The notes: a model not told the origin generated them from the sequence alone. Counted from the first letter of the stretch, positions 15,728 through 24,423 are shown. The stretch: DNA of 37,792 nucleotides from Candidatus Faecivivens stercorigallinarum (GCA_018715465.1 DVLN01000151.1:1-37792); one strand, 5' to 3'. Translations and numbers: made by a program.

Positions 15728-16645
15728 TCATACATCCAGCTTCTGGTCAGGAAGATGGGCTTTGAGCAGCTTGGAGAGGGTGCGGCGCATATTGACCCTG
15801 CTGACGATCATATCGACAAAGCCATGCTCCAGCAAAAACTCTGCCGACTGGAAGTCGTCCGGCAGCCGCTGGCGGATGGTCCCTTCGATGACCCGCCGCC
15901 CGGCGAATCCGATCAGCACCTTGGGTTCCGCGATGATGATGTCCCCCAGTGACGCAAACGACGCAGTGACGCCGCCGGTGGTCGGGTCGGTCAGCACCGT
16001 GATGTACAGAAGCCCCGCATCGGAATGACGCGCCACTGCCGCAGAAGTCTTGGCCATCTGCATCAGCGAGATGATCCCCTCCTGCATCCGGGCGCCGCCG
16101 GATGCGGTGAAAGCGACGACCGGCAGACCTTTTTCAGTCGCCCGTTCAAACGCTCTTGTGATCTTCTCACCGACAACCGAGCCCATCGACGCCATCATAA
16201 ACCGGGAATCCATAATGATGATCACACATTTCCGTGTGCGGATGGTACACTCACCGGTGATGACAGCCTCGCGAAGGCCAGTTTTTGCCTGAGCGGAAGC
16301 GACCTTCTCCTCATACCCCGGAAACTCCAGCGGATTGAGGGTGGAAAGCCCCTCATCGTATTCGACGAAGCTGCCGCGGTCAACCGTCAGTTCCAGCCGT
16401 TCCTGACAGGAGATGCGGGCATGGTAGGAGCAGCCCGGGCATACCTTCAGCCCGGCGTTAAACTCCTCCATAAAAATCACATTGCCGCAGCGGGGACATT
16501 TGAACAGCAAATTCTGCGGAATTTTGGAGCGATGGGAAGCCTTAGCCTTCCCGTCGGCATCGCCGCCGGCAGCGTTTGACTTTCCGTTCCCGTCCCCGTC
16601 AAAATCCATCCGGGAACGGACGACTTTCCAGATATCTTCAAGCAT
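15728..16645 (-). CDS. accD: Acetyl-CoA carboxylase carboxyltransferase subunit beta
   Basis: This is the zinc-ribbon partner of AccA in the carboxyltransferase. The 305 residues begin with a Gly/Asp/Ala-rich segment (about 15-35), then the four-cysteine zinc ribbon CPRC..CPGC (about 50-72), then the crotonase-like core with FTASGGARMQEG and LTDPTTGGVTASFA. Length is typical. The SD is weak (GGTGAGAG). The stop codon overlaps a possible upstream accA start. It lies 70 nt after accC in the same operon. Confidence 0.96.
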   Translation of the reverse strand: MLEDIWKVVRSRMDFDGDGNGKSNAAGGDADGKAKASHRSKIPQNLLFKCPRCGNVIFMEEFNAGLKVCPGCSYHARISCQERLELTVDRGSFVEYDEGLSTLNPLEFPGYEEKVASAQAKTGLREAVITGECTIRTRKCVIIIMDSRFMMASMGSVVGEKITRAFERATEKGLPVVAFTASGGARMQEGIISLMQMAKTSAAVARHSDAGLLYITVLTDPTTGGVTASFASLGDIIIAEPKVLIGFAGRRVIEGTIRQRLPDDFQSAEFLLEHGFVDMIVSRVNMRRTLSKLLKAHLPDQKLDV

Positions 16646-16715
16646 ACTCTCACCCGTGCCGGTTTACCAGGCACATTTCCTTTCCGTGACGTTTAAAGGG
16701 GCGCGGACGGGTAAG

Positions 16716-18065
16716 TTATTTGGTCAGCCGTCCGATATTGCGTCCGAGGAAGCCGATATCATAATCCGCCGACTCGACGTCCGGGTCACGAAGTAATTTT
16801 AACTGAAAATCAATGTTGGTGTCAACCCCTTCGACAAGAAATTCCGCCAGCGCCCACTGCATTTTCATCAGCGCTTCCTCTCTTGTCGGCGCGTATGCAA
16901 TCAGCTTTGCGATCATCGAGTCGTAGTAAGGGGTGATCTCATACCCGGAATAAACCGAAGTATCAATACGGATACCGGGGCCGCCGGGCATATACAGGCT
17001 GGTGATCTTTCCGGGGGACGGGCGGAAACCCTGTGAGGGGTTTTCGGCGTTGATCCGGCATTCAATCGCGTGGCCCTGCAAATGGATATCCTCCTGCGAG
17101 AAAGGCAGCAGCTCACCTGCCGCAATCCGCAGCTGCATTTTGACGATGTCGATACCGGTGACAAATTCGGTGACCGGGTGTTCAACCTGAATACGGGTAT
17201 TCATCTCCATAAAGTAGAACTGGTCGCCGGACAGCAAAAATTCGACCGTTCCGGCGTTTTCATACCCGCAGGCAATCGCCGCACGGACAGCCGCCTCACC
17301 CATCTTTTTGCGCAGCTCAGGGCTGAGGATGGGACAGGGGCATTCCTCGACCATCTTCTGGTTGCGGCGCTGCAATGAACAATCCCGTTCTCCCAGATGG
17401 ACGACATTGCCGTAATGGTCCGCCAGCAGCTGGACCTCGACATGCCTGGGGTCGACGATGAACTTTTCCAGATAGACCCCGTCATCCCCAAAGAAGGATT
17501 TTGCCTCCCGTTTTGCGGTGATAATCGCATCCTCCAGTTCCTCCGGGCGGTCAACCCGCCGAATTCCCCGTCCGCCGCCGCCGGCAGAAGCCTTGACCAT
17601 GACCGGATAGCCGACTTTTGCGGCAATCTCCGCCGCCTCCTCGACCGAACCGATCAGCCCGTCCGAGCCGGGGACAACCGGGACATCTGCCTCCCGCATC
17701 GTCTGTTTGGCGGTGGCCTTGTCCCCCATCCGCAGCATTGCTTCCGGGCTGGGGCCGATAAAGGTTACGCCGCAGCGGGCGCACATCCGGGCGAAGTTCG
17801 CGTTTTCCGACAGAAAACCGAACCCGGGGTGCAGCGCGTCGGCGCCGGTCAGCTCACAGGCCGCGAGGATTGCCTTCATGTTGAGGTAACTCTCAGCGGT
17901 CGACGCCGGTCCGATACAGATTGCCTCATCGGCAATCTTTGCGTGAAGCGCGTCTCTGTCAGCCTCAGAAAAAACAGCGACCGTCCGGACCCCCAGCTCA
18001 CGGCAGGCACGGATAATCCGCACCGCGATTTCGCCGCGGTTTGCAATCAGGACTTTTTTAAACAT
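16716..18065 (-). CDS. accC: Biotin carboxylase
   Basis: AccC carboxylates the biotin on AccB with ATP and bicarbonate. The 449 residues form the three-part ATP-grasp enzyme: N-terminal FKKVLIANRGEIAVRIIRA, Gly-rich ATP lid AGGGGRGI (161-168), HVEVQLLAD, and the metal/catalytic block MEMNTRIQVEHPVTE with Glu287, Asn289 and Arg291. The length equals the family norm. The SD AAAGGA lies about 9 nt before the ATG. It is flanked by fabZ (19-nt gap) and accD. Confidence 0.97.
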   Translation of the reverse strand: MFKKVLIANRGEIAVRIIRACRELGVRTVAVFSEADRDALHAKIADEAICIGPASTAESYLNMKAILAACELTGADALHPGFGFLSENANFARMCARCGVTFIGPSPEAMLRMGDKATAKQTMREADVPVVPGSDGLIGSVEEAAEIAAKVGYPVMVKASAGGGGRGIRRVDRPEELEDAIITAKREAKSFFGDDGVYLEKFIVDPRHVEVQLLADHYGNVVHLGERDCSLQRRNQKMVEECPCPILSPELRKKMGEAAVRAAIACGYENAGTVEFLLSGDQFYFMEMNTRIQVEHPVTEFVTGIDIVKMQLRIAAGELLPFSQEDIHLQGHAIECRINAENPSQGFRPSPGKITSLYMPGGPGIRIDTSVYSGYEITPYYDSMIAKLIAYAPTREEALMKMQWALAEFLVEGVDTNIDFQLKLLRDPDVESADYDIGFLGRNIGRLTK

Positions 18066-18084
18066 ATCCTCGTTCCTTTACCTC

Positions 18085-18552
18085 TTATTCTTTTTCAGCG
18101 CCTGACTCTGCGGCTGCCGGAGCATCGCCTAGCATCGAAGTCAGCTCAGCAGTCACAATCTTGCGGCCATCGACCGTCGCAACCGCCTTGCAGACAGCCA
18201 GCGGGCCGCGGACCTTGATGACCTCGACTTCAAGGGTCAGGGTATCACCGGGAACTGCCTTGTTGCGGAACTTTGCCTTGTCGATACCGGCAAAGTAAGC
18301 AATCCGCCCCTTGTTTTCCGGCAGCGACAGCGAGCAGACCGCGCCGGTCTGTGCCAGCATTTCAATGGTCAAAACGCCCGGCTGAACCGGTTCCTGGGGG
18401 AAATGCCCGGCAAACCAGAATTCATCGGGACGCAGGTATTTTTTCCCGACCGCCCGGACACCAGGTTCCAGCTCAACGATCTCGTCGATCAGCAGGAAGG
18501 GGTCGCGGTGCGGAATGATCTCCTTGATCTGTTCCTTATTGAGAAGAGCCAT
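18085..18552 (-). CDS. fabZ: 3-hydroxyacyl-ACP dehydratase FabZ
   Basis: FabZ removes water from 3-hydroxyacyl-ACP to give trans-2-enoyl-ACP. The 155 residues have the hot-dog fold signature: IIPHRDPFLLID at 12-23, catalytic His50 in FAGHFP and Glu64 in VLTIEMLAQTG. The C-terminus carries an extra Ala/Glu-rich tail of about 15 residues after the normal end. It lies between accB and accC, so FAS and ACC genes are interleaved, as is common in Firmicutes. Confidence 0.96.
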   Translation of the reverse strand: MALLNKEQIKEIIPHRDPFLLIDEIVELEPGVRAVGKKYLRPDEFWFAGHFPQEPVQPGVLTIEMLAQTGAVCSLSLPENKGRIAYFAGIDKAKFRNKAVPGDTLTLEVEVIKVRGPLAVCKAVATVDGRKIVTAELTSMLGDAPAAAESGAEKE

Positions 18553-18584
18553 GATTAAAGCCCGTCCTTTCCGTAAAAATGGGT

Positions 18585-19073
18585 TCAGCTGATAACCATG
18601 ATCGGCTGGCCGTACTCGACCGCCTGGCCATTCTGAACCAGAATCTTTTCGACCGTGCCGGTGAATTCGCTGGTGACCTCATTCATCAGCTTCATCGACT
18701 CGATGATAAACAGCACGTCGCCTTCGCTGACCTGTTTGCCGACCGTCACATAAGGCGGTTTGTCAGGGGATGCGGAAGCGTAGAAGGTGCCGACGATCGG
18801 AGACTTGACGACATTGCCGGAAATCTCCTCTTTCTTTTCGGCAGGGGCAGCGGCCTCCGCCGCCGGAGCGACGGCCGGAGCAGCCGGCATCTGAACAGCG
18901 CCGGGTACAGCCGGAGCCGCAGCAGGCGGGCAGACATAGACCTGTTCCGGTTTTTCACTGGCAAAGCACAGCTCAAAATCCCCGTCCCGCAGGGTAAAAC
19001 TGGTGAGGCCGGAGGTGGAAAAGGCTTCCATCAGTCCGCGCATCTCATCTATAGAAAGTTTCATATCAGACAT
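18585..19073 (-). CDS. accB: Biotin carboxyl carrier protein of acetyl-CoA carboxylase
   Basis: AccB carries CO2 on biotin between AccC and AccA/AccD. The 162 residues have an N-terminal domain (1-45), a flexible Ala/Pro-rich linker (about 49-80) and the biotinyl domain (88-162) with the thumb segment. The biotin site is ESMKLMN with Lys128; the family more often has EAMKM, but ESMK also occurs. AGGAG lies 6 nt before the ATG. The neighbours are fabF and fabZ. Confidence 0.96.
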   Translation of the reverse strand: MSDMKLSIDEMRGLMEAFSTSGLTSFTLRDGDFELCFASEKPEQVYVCPPAAAPAVPGAVQMPAAPAVAPAAEAAAPAEKKEEISGNVVKSPIVGTFYASASPDKPPYVTVGKQVSEGDVLFIIESMKLMNEVTSEFTGTVEKILVQNGQAVEYGQPIMVIS

Positions 19074-19112
19074 AGATAACTCCTATCCATTGTTCAGGTT
19101 GATGTTTGCCTG

Positions 19113-20348
19113 TCAGCCCTCATACTTTTTCAGGCAGAGGGTCGCGTTGTGACCGCCAAAGCCAAGCGAGTTGCTCAGTGCGACATGGATATCACATTTG
19201 CGTGCTTCATTCGGAACGCAGTCGAGATCACACTCGGGATCGGCATTTTTGTATCCAGCCGTCGGCGGGATAATCCCGTTTTCCAGTGCCAGTGCGCAGA
19301 CCAGTGCCTCGGTCGCACCGGCAGCACCCAGCAGGTGTCCGGTAACCGACTTGGTGGAGGAGACAGGGGTTTTTGACGCTTTGTCCTCACCCAGTGCCTT
19401 TTTGATCGCGATGGTCTCATACCGTTCGTTGAGGGAGGTGGAAGTACCGTGAGCGTTGATATAATCGACGTCTTCAGCGGTCAGGCCAGCTTCCTCAAAC
19501 GACAGCTGCATGCCTCTTGCAGCAGCTTCCCCGGAAGGAGACGGGCTGGTGATATGATAAGCGTCGCCAGTCGCGCCATAGCCGACGATCTCGGCATAGA
19601 TATGCGCGCCGCGCGCTTTTGCGTGCTCAAGTTCCTCCAAAACCAGGATGGTGCTGCCCTCACCCATGACAAAGCCGCTTCTCTCGGCGTCAAACGGGAT
19701 GGAAGCACGGTCAGGGTCTTCAGTTTCGGTCAGTGCGCCCATGTTGTCAAATCCGGCCAGTGCCAGCGGGGTGATCGCCGCTTCGGCGCCGCCGGTGATG
19801 CAGGCATCCAGATAACCGTTTTTGATGTTGTGGAACGCTTCGCCGACCGCATGGGAAGAGGTCGCGCAGGCGGTGACAGGGGCATAGTTGACGCCCTTGA
19901 AACCGGTACGGATGGAGATATTGCCGGCCGCCATATTTGCAATCATCATCGGGATAAAGAAGACCGATACCCGCTTGGGGCCTTTCTGGAGATAGCTGTA
20001 ATAGGAATTTTCAAAGGACTCCATACCGCCGATGCCGCTGCCGACGATGACACCGACCCGGTAGGGGTCAAGATCCTTCAAGTCGCTGCCGCAGTCTTTG
20101 AGGGCGTCCATTGCTGCCGCGAGCGCAAACTGGCAGTAACGGTCCATCCGTTTGGCTTCCTTTTTATCAATCCACTGGGTAGGGTCAAAATCGTGCACCT
20201 GTGCAGCGACTTTAACAGGGGTTTGGTTGTCGATTCCAGAGATCGGGGTGATGCCGTGTTTACCGGCGACGATCCGCTCCCAGAAGCTTTCGACCGTATT
20301 GCCGACCGGGCTGATGACACCCGCGCCGGTGATTACCACTCTTCTCAT
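19113..20348 (-). CDS. fabF: 3-oxoacyl-ACP synthase II
   Basis: FabF condenses malonyl-ACP with acyl-ACP in each elongation round. The 411 residues carry the KAS II triad: Cys161 (TACATSSHA), His300 (NAHGTST) and His338 (SVTGHLLGAAG), plus the GFGGHNA loop near the end. Length is the family norm. It lies 21 nt downstream of fabG and 39 nt upstream of accB. Confidence 0.97.
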   Translation of the reverse strand: MRRVVITGAGVISPVGNTVESFWERIVAGKHGITPISGIDNQTPVKVAAQVHDFDPTQWIDKKEAKRMDRYCQFALAAAMDALKDCGSDLKDLDPYRVGVIVGSGIGGMESFENSYYSYLQKGPKRVSVFFIPMMIANMAAGNISIRTGFKGVNYAPVTACATSSHAVGEAFHNIKNGYLDACITGGAEAAITPLALAGFDNMGALTETEDPDRASIPFDAERSGFVMGEGSTILVLEELEHAKARGAHIYAEIVGYGATGDAYHITSPSPSGEAAARGMQLSFEEAGLTAEDVDYINAHGTSTSLNERYETIAIKKALGEDKASKTPVSSTKSVTGHLLGAAGATEALVCALALENGIIPPTAGYKNADPECDLDCVPNEARKCDIHVALSNSLGFGGHNATLCLKKYEG

Positions 20349-20369
20349 ACGCTTACAGTCCCTTTCTGT

Positions 20370-21113
20370 TTACATGACCATGCCGCCGGAGACGACGAGC
20401 ACCTGGCCGGTAATATACGACGCCTTGTCCGAAACCAGGAAGGAAACCGCGTTGGCGATGTCTTCCGGTTCGCCCAGGCGGCCGAGCGAAATCTGCTTGA
20501 GGATCTCCGCCTTGTAGTCTTCTTCCAGCACGTCGGTCATCGGGGTACGGACAAAACCGGGGGCGACCGCATTGCAGGTAACCCCGCGAGAGCCAAGCTC
20601 CTTGGCGACCGTCTTGGTCATGCCGATGACGCCTGCCTTAGAAGCAGAGTAGTTGATCTGGCCAGCGTTGCCGAAGACACCGGCGACAGAGGAGATGTTG
20701 ACAATCCGTCCGCCGCGCTGACGCATCATGACAGCGCCGACATGCCGCAGCATGTTAAAGGTGCCTTTGAGGTTGACATTGATAACTGCGTCAAACTGAG
20801 CCTCACTCATTCTGACCATCAGGCCGTCCTTGGTGATACCGGCGTTGTTGACCAGCGCGTCGATACTGCCAAAACGGGCCTTGACCGCCTTGACCAGTTC
20901 GCCGCATGCCTCGAAGTTGGAAACGTCAGCGACAAAGCATTCCGCTTCAACGCCCAGCTCACGGCAGGCAGCAGCGACTGCCTCGCCGCCGTTTTCTACT
21001 TCACGTTCCGAATAGCAGTCGATCGCAATATTAAAGCCATCAGCTGCGAGAGTTTTTGCGATGCAGGCGCCGATCCCCTGGGATGCGCCGGTAATCAATG
21101 CTGTTTTCGCCAT
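20370..21113 (-). CDS. fabG: 3-oxoacyl-ACP reductase FabG
   Basis: FabG reduces 3-oxoacyl-ACP with NADPH. The 247 residues are a classical short-chain dehydrogenase: cofactor motif TGASQGIG (8-15), LVNNAGIT, and the catalytic Ser142, Tyr155 and Lys159 (YSASK). I start at the ATG at 21113, which gives the normal length and follows AAAGGA by about 11 nt; an earlier in-frame GTG (21143) overlaps the fabK stop. It is cotranscribed with fabK and fabF. Confidence 0.97.
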   Translation of the reverse strand: MAKTALITGASQGIGACIAKTLAADGFNIAIDCYSEREVENGGEAVAAACRELGVEAECFVADVSNFEACGELVKAVKARFGSIDALVNNAGITKDGLMVRMSEAQFDAVINVNLKGTFNMLRHVGAVMMRQRGGRIVNISSVAGVFGNAGQINYSASKAGVIGMTKTVAKELGSRGVTCNAVAPGFVRTPMTDVLEEDYKAEILKQISLGRLGEPEDIANAVSFLVSDKASYITGQVLVVSGGMVM

Positions 21114-21135
21114 AATTTTGATATTCCTTTCGGGT

Positions 21136-22086
21136 TTATTCACAGATTTCGCTGTAACGGTTTTTCAGCAGTTTTTCTGCGCCGTCAAACATCGACTGGA
21201 TGATCTCGGCACAGGGACGGATCTCGTTGACCATGCCGCCGATCTGGCCGCACATGAACGAGCCGTTCTCCTTGTCGCCCTCCTGGACGGCACGGCGGAG
21301 AGAACCGATGGTCAGCTCCTCGATCTCAGCAAAGGGTTTACCTGCCCGCTCGGCCTCGATGACCTTACGGGTATAGCGGTTCTTGACCTGACGGCAGGGT
21401 GCGCCGCCGACACAGATGCCGCCGGTGATCGCCGAATCGGTATCCTTGGCACCCAGGACCATCTCCTTATAATTGGGGTGAATCTGGCACTCAGGGGAAG
21501 CCAGGAAGACGGTACCGCACTGAACGCCCTCAGCGCCCATCATCATTGCAGCCGCCAGTCCTCTGCCGTCGGCGATGCCGCCTGCGGCGATAACCGGAAT
21601 TTTGACTGCGTCGACGACCTGCGGGACCAGGCACATAGTTGTAATCTGGCCGATATGGCCGCCCGATTCCATACCTTCGGCGATGACCGCGTCAGCACCC
21701 GCCCGCTCCATTCTCTTTGCGAGCGCGACAGAAGGAACAACCGGAACGACAACGATACCAGCTGCCTTCCACTGTTCCATGTACTTACCGGGGTTGCCGG
21801 CGCCAGTGGTGACAACCTTGACCCCCTCTTCCACGACGATGCGGGCAAGGTCTTCGGCGTTGGGGCTCATCAGCATGATGTTGACACCAAACGGCTTGTC
21901 GGTCATCTCACGGCATTTTCTGATCTCGCCGCGGATGACTTCACCGGGTGCGCTGCCGCCCGCGATGATGCCCAGTCCGCCCGCATTGGAAACAGCGGCG
22001 GCAAGGTTTGCCTCAGCGACCCAGGCCATACCGCCCTGGAAGATTGGATACTGAATGCCCAGAAGCTCAGTGATTCTCGTTTTCAT
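21136..22086 (-). CDS. fabK: FMN-dependent enoyl-ACP reductase FabK
   Basis: FabK catalyses the last step of each elongation cycle, reducing the enoyl double bond. It is the flavin enzyme used instead of FabI in many Firmicutes. The 316 residues begin ITELLGIQYPIFQGGMAWVA and contain NAGGLGIIAGG, the GHIGQ motif after AEGMESGG, VIAAGGIADG and MGAEGVQCGT, all typical of the NPD-like TIM-barrel family. I start at the ATG at 22086, 7 nt after AAAGGAAAGG. The gap to fabH is 93 nt, at the position where acpP is found in many relatives. Confidence 0.94.
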   Translation of the reverse strand: MKTRITELLGIQYPIFQGGMAWVAEANLAAAVSNAGGLGIIAGGSAPGEVIRGEIRKCREMTDKPFGVNIMLMSPNAEDLARIVVEEGVKVVTTGAGNPGKYMEQWKAAGIVVVPVVPSVALAKRMERAGADAVIAEGMESGGHIGQITTMCLVPQVVDAVKIPVIAAGGIADGRGLAAAMMMGAEGVQCGTVFLASPECQIHPNYKEMVLGAKDTDSAITGGICVGGAPCRQVKNRYTRKVIEAERAGKPFAEIEELTIGSLRRAVQEGDKENGSFMCGQIGGMVNEIRPCAEIIQSMFDGAEKLLKNRYSEICE

Positions 22087-22179
22087 CTTGATACCTTTCC
22101 TTTCATGCCGGGAAGACCCCCGGCCGGGATATTTCGTGTCCTGCACAGGTGGAAAGCAGCTGCATCCGCCTGTTTGCTA

Positions 22180-23166
22180 TTACAGTTCAAAAACGCATCC
22201 GCCATAGACCAGACCGGCACCGAATCCGACCAGGCCGATCTTGCGTCCGGGTTTCAGCTCGCCGGCTTCTCCCAGCTCCGACAGCCCGACCGGGATGCAG
22301 GCAGAAGAGGTGTTGCCATAGCGGTCGATGTTGACATAAAACCGTTCCAGCGGAAGGCCCAGTTCCTTTGCTGCCGACTGGATAATGCGAAGGTTCGCCT
22401 GATGAGGGACGATCAGATCCAGCTCTTCGGGGGTTGTCCCAAACTTTTCGCAGGCGTCTTTAAGCGCATGACTCATTGCTGAGACCGCGAACTTGTACAC
22501 TTCCCGTCCGTTCATATATAATACGCCGGGACGGTTTACATCGGGGAAACCGTCAATCGACTGAGGGTCGATCTGTTCAACGAACGGAACTTCGTTGAGG
22601 GGGCGGCGGGCAAACAGGGTGTTTGCGCCGGTCCCATCAGCGCCTAGCGTCGAAGCAAATCCCTTCTCGCTCCATCCGACCACACAGGCCCCCGCTGCGT
22701 CTCCAAACAGCACGCAGGTGGAACGGTCGGTGTAATCGGTGATCTTGGACAACCCTTCAGCGGAAATGATCAGCACATGGTGATAACCATGCTGGAGATA
22801 CATATGTGCCATATCCAGCGCATAAACAAATGCGGCACAGGCGGCGTTGATGTCAAACGCGACTGCGTTGACCGCGCCGATCGCGCCCTGGATGATGCAG
22901 GCCATTGAAGGGGTGATGTAATCGCTGGTGACGGTGGTGCACAGGATCAGGTCGATATCGGCAGCTGTCAGCCCGGCGTTTTCAATCGCAGCCCTGGCGG
23001 CCCGTTCGGCCATAATCCAAGTCGGCTGCTCGGTGATCCGGCGCTGTTTCATGCCGGTACGTTTGACGATCCATTCGTCTGAGGTCTCAACAATTTTTGC
23101 AAAATCGTCGTTTGTCACGATTGTTTCAGGCAGATATCTGCCGGTTCCCAAAACTTTCAATCCCAT
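22180..23166 (-). CDS. fabH: 3-oxoacyl-ACP synthase III FabH
   Basis: FabH starts fatty-acid chains by condensing an acyl-CoA with malonyl-ACP. The 328 residues show the triad Cys110 (NAACAAFVYAL), His255 (PHQANLR) and Asn285 (YGNTSSA), plus the C-terminal GFGAGLVYG. It is the first gene of the ten-gene operon. The ATG at 23166 is fixed by family alignment, but the SD next to it is weak. A better one (AAAGGAAG) lies further upstream, separated from the ATG by a small GCGC hairpin (23180-23192). Confidence 0.96.
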   Translation of the reverse strand: MGLKVLGTGRYLPETIVTNDDFAKIVETSDEWIVKRTGMKQRRITEQPTWIMAERAARAAIENAGLTAADIDLILCTTVTSDYITPSMACIIQGAIGAVNAVAFDINAACAAFVYALDMAHMYLQHGYHHVLIISAEGLSKITDYTDRSTCVLFGDAAGACVVGWSEKGFASTLGADGTGANTLFARRPLNEVPFVEQIDPQSIDGFPDVNRPGVLYMNGREVYKFAVSAMSHALKDACEKFGTTPEELDLIVPHQANLRIIQSAAKELGLPLERFYVNIDRYGNTSSACIPVGLSELGEAGELKPGRKIGLVGFGAGLVYGGCVFEL

Positions 23167-23251
23167 ATTCAGCTCAACCGCGCTCAGGGCGCTTCCTTTC
23201 TTTGGTATCCAAACCCCGGAAGAAAAAGATTGGAAAACTTCCGTTTAAAAC

Positions 23252-23280
23252 TTGAAAAATTCCCGGAATTTTGGTATAGT
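23252..23280 (+). promoter_or_regulatory. Promoter of the fabD-manA-ROK operon
   Basis: TTGAAA (23252-23257), a 17-nt spacer and TATAGT (23275-23280) preceded by TGG, an extended -10. The start should be near 23287, giving a leader of about 200 nt. It faces the fabH promoter, whose start is only a few bases away. Confidence 0.83.
23256..23272. repeat. Palindrome in the fabD promoter spacer (possible operator)
   Basis: AAAATTCC, one central C, GGAATTTT: a perfect 8+8 inverted repeat between the -35 and -10 boxes. It also lies about 20 nt downstream of the fabH start, so a bound regulator could affect both transcripts. It does not match the FapR or FabT operators I know. GGAA..TTCC repeats occur nearby at 23232-23242 and 23341-23349. 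Confidence 0.5.
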
Positions 23281-23296
23281 GAAACTGTACTTCATT

Positions 23297-23325
23297 ATTG
23301 TATATTTTTACGCCCGGATTGTCAA
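23297..23325 (-). promoter_or_regulatory. Promoter of the fabH-acpP fatty-acid operon
   Basis: On the minus strand TTGACA (23320-23325), a 17-nt spacer and TACAAT (23297-23302). The start should be near 23290, about 125 nt before fabH. No other strong promoter is seen between here and acpP. Confidence 0.83.
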
Positions 23326-23380
23326 CCGAAATCCGTCTGCGGAATTTCCATTTTGCCATATTTTTGGCGGAAAAAAAAGT

Positions 23381-23488
23381 CCCGCGGCAAATATTTTACA
23401 TTTCCTTCACAGGATGGATTCAGTTGACCGCGGGTCATTTTTTTATCCCCGGATTTTCTCCCGGGGATATTTCAGAAAGGACCTGAAA
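23381..23488 (+). promoter_or_regulatory. Structured leader of fabD with three stem-loops
   Basis: Three pairings lie in series. CCCGCGG (23381-23387) pairs with CCGCGGG (23428-23434), followed by seven Ts (23438-23444), like a terminator with a long loop. ATCCCCGG (23445-23452) pairs with CCGGGGAT (23461-23468). TTTCAG (23470-23475) pairs with CTGAAA (23483-23488), putting the SD AAAGGA in the loop. Attenuation or translational control is possible but unproven. The 324-nt gap between fabH and fabD holds only these elements and the two promoters. Confidence 0.45.
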
Positions 23489-23490
23489 AG

Positions 23491-24405
23491 ATGAAAACTG
23501 TTTTTCTGTTTGCCGGACAGGGCAGCCAGGCCCCCGGTATGGCTGTCGAGCTTGTCCATGAATCGGCAGAAGCTGCAAAGGTGTTCGATTGTGCGTCGTC
23601 GGTACTGGGCTTTGACCTGCTGGACAGATGCGCAGGCGGCACCCCTGAAGAGCTGGCGGTGACCACCGTCGCCCAGCCGGCCATCATGGCGACCTCTCTT
23701 GCGGCGCTGGCCTGCGTACGGGAACGTGGAATTGAAGCAGAAGCGGTGGCCGGACATTCGCTGGGCGAATATGCGGCGATGGTTGCTTCCGGGATGCTGT
23801 CGATGGAAGACGGCTTTAAACTGATCGCCCACCGTGCGGCGGCAATGGGCAAATGCGCTGAAAACGGCGGCGGCTCGATGGCTGCCATCATGGGCCTGCC
23901 AGCGGAAGAGATCGCGGCAGTGTGTGAAGAGATCGACGGATATGTCCTGCCGGTCAACTACAACTCAACTGCCCAGACGGTCATCGCGGGCGATTCGGAA
24001 GCGGTCGCGGCTGCCTGCGAGAAATTCGTCGCAATGGGCAAAAAGGCGGTCCCGCTCAAAGTCGCGGCGGCTTTCCACTCCAAATTGATGCAGCCGGCTG
24101 CCGATGAATTCTATCAGGCAGCAAAAGGCTTTACCTTCCAGAAACCGACGCTCGCTTTCTATTCCAACCTGACCGGCGAACTGCTGGAAGATTTCTCGGA
24201 CATGCCCGGTTACCTCGCGCGGCACATCGTCTCCCCCGTCCGGTTCACCAGCGAACTGGCGGCGATGCAGGCAGCGGGATACACCCGCTATCTGGAGCTT
24301 GGCCCCGGCAAAACGCTGACCAGTCTGGTCAAACGTACCCTGACCGGCGTCACCGCCCAAAATGTTGAAAATGCAAAAACCCTTGCCAAAGCGTGTGAAG
24401 AATAA
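23491..24405 (+). CDS. fabD: Malonyl-CoA:ACP transacylase
   Basis: FabD transfers malonate from CoA to AcpP, feeding FabH and FabF. The 304 residues have FAGQGSQ (7-13), the nucleophile Ser90 in GHSLGEYAA and catalytic His196 in FHSKLM, and end with the GPGKTLTSLVKR segment. It is the only FAS gene in the cluster that is transcribed in the opposite direction. It is followed after 18 nt by manA. The SD AAAGGA lies in the loop of a small hairpin. Confidence 0.97.
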   Translation: MKTVFLFAGQGSQAPGMAVELVHESAEAAKVFDCASSVLGFDLLDRCAGGTPEELAVTTVAQPAIMATSLAALACVRERGIEAEAVAGHSLGEYAAMVASGMLSMEDGFKLIAHRAAAMGKCAENGGGSMAAIMGLPAEEIAAVCEEIDGYVLPVNYNSTAQTVIAGDSEAVAAACEKFVAMGKKAVPLKVAAAFHSKLMQPAADEFYQAAKGFTFQKPTLAFYSNLTGELLEDFSDMPGYLARHIVSPVRFTSELAAMQAAGYTRYLELGPGKTLTSLVKRTLTGVTAQNVENAKTLAKACEE

Positions 24406-24423
24406 CGCAGAAAGGAGTAGGCC

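Noticed and set aside
19449..21203. A 584-codon plus-strand open frame opposite fabF and fabG
   Set aside because: It lies wholly antisense to two clear genes and has no SD or family match. Strong codon bias in this genome leaves long stop-free antisense frames.
21061..22482. A 473-codon plus-strand frame opposite fabK and fabH
   Set aside because: Antisense shadow of well-supported genes with no recognisable protein features.
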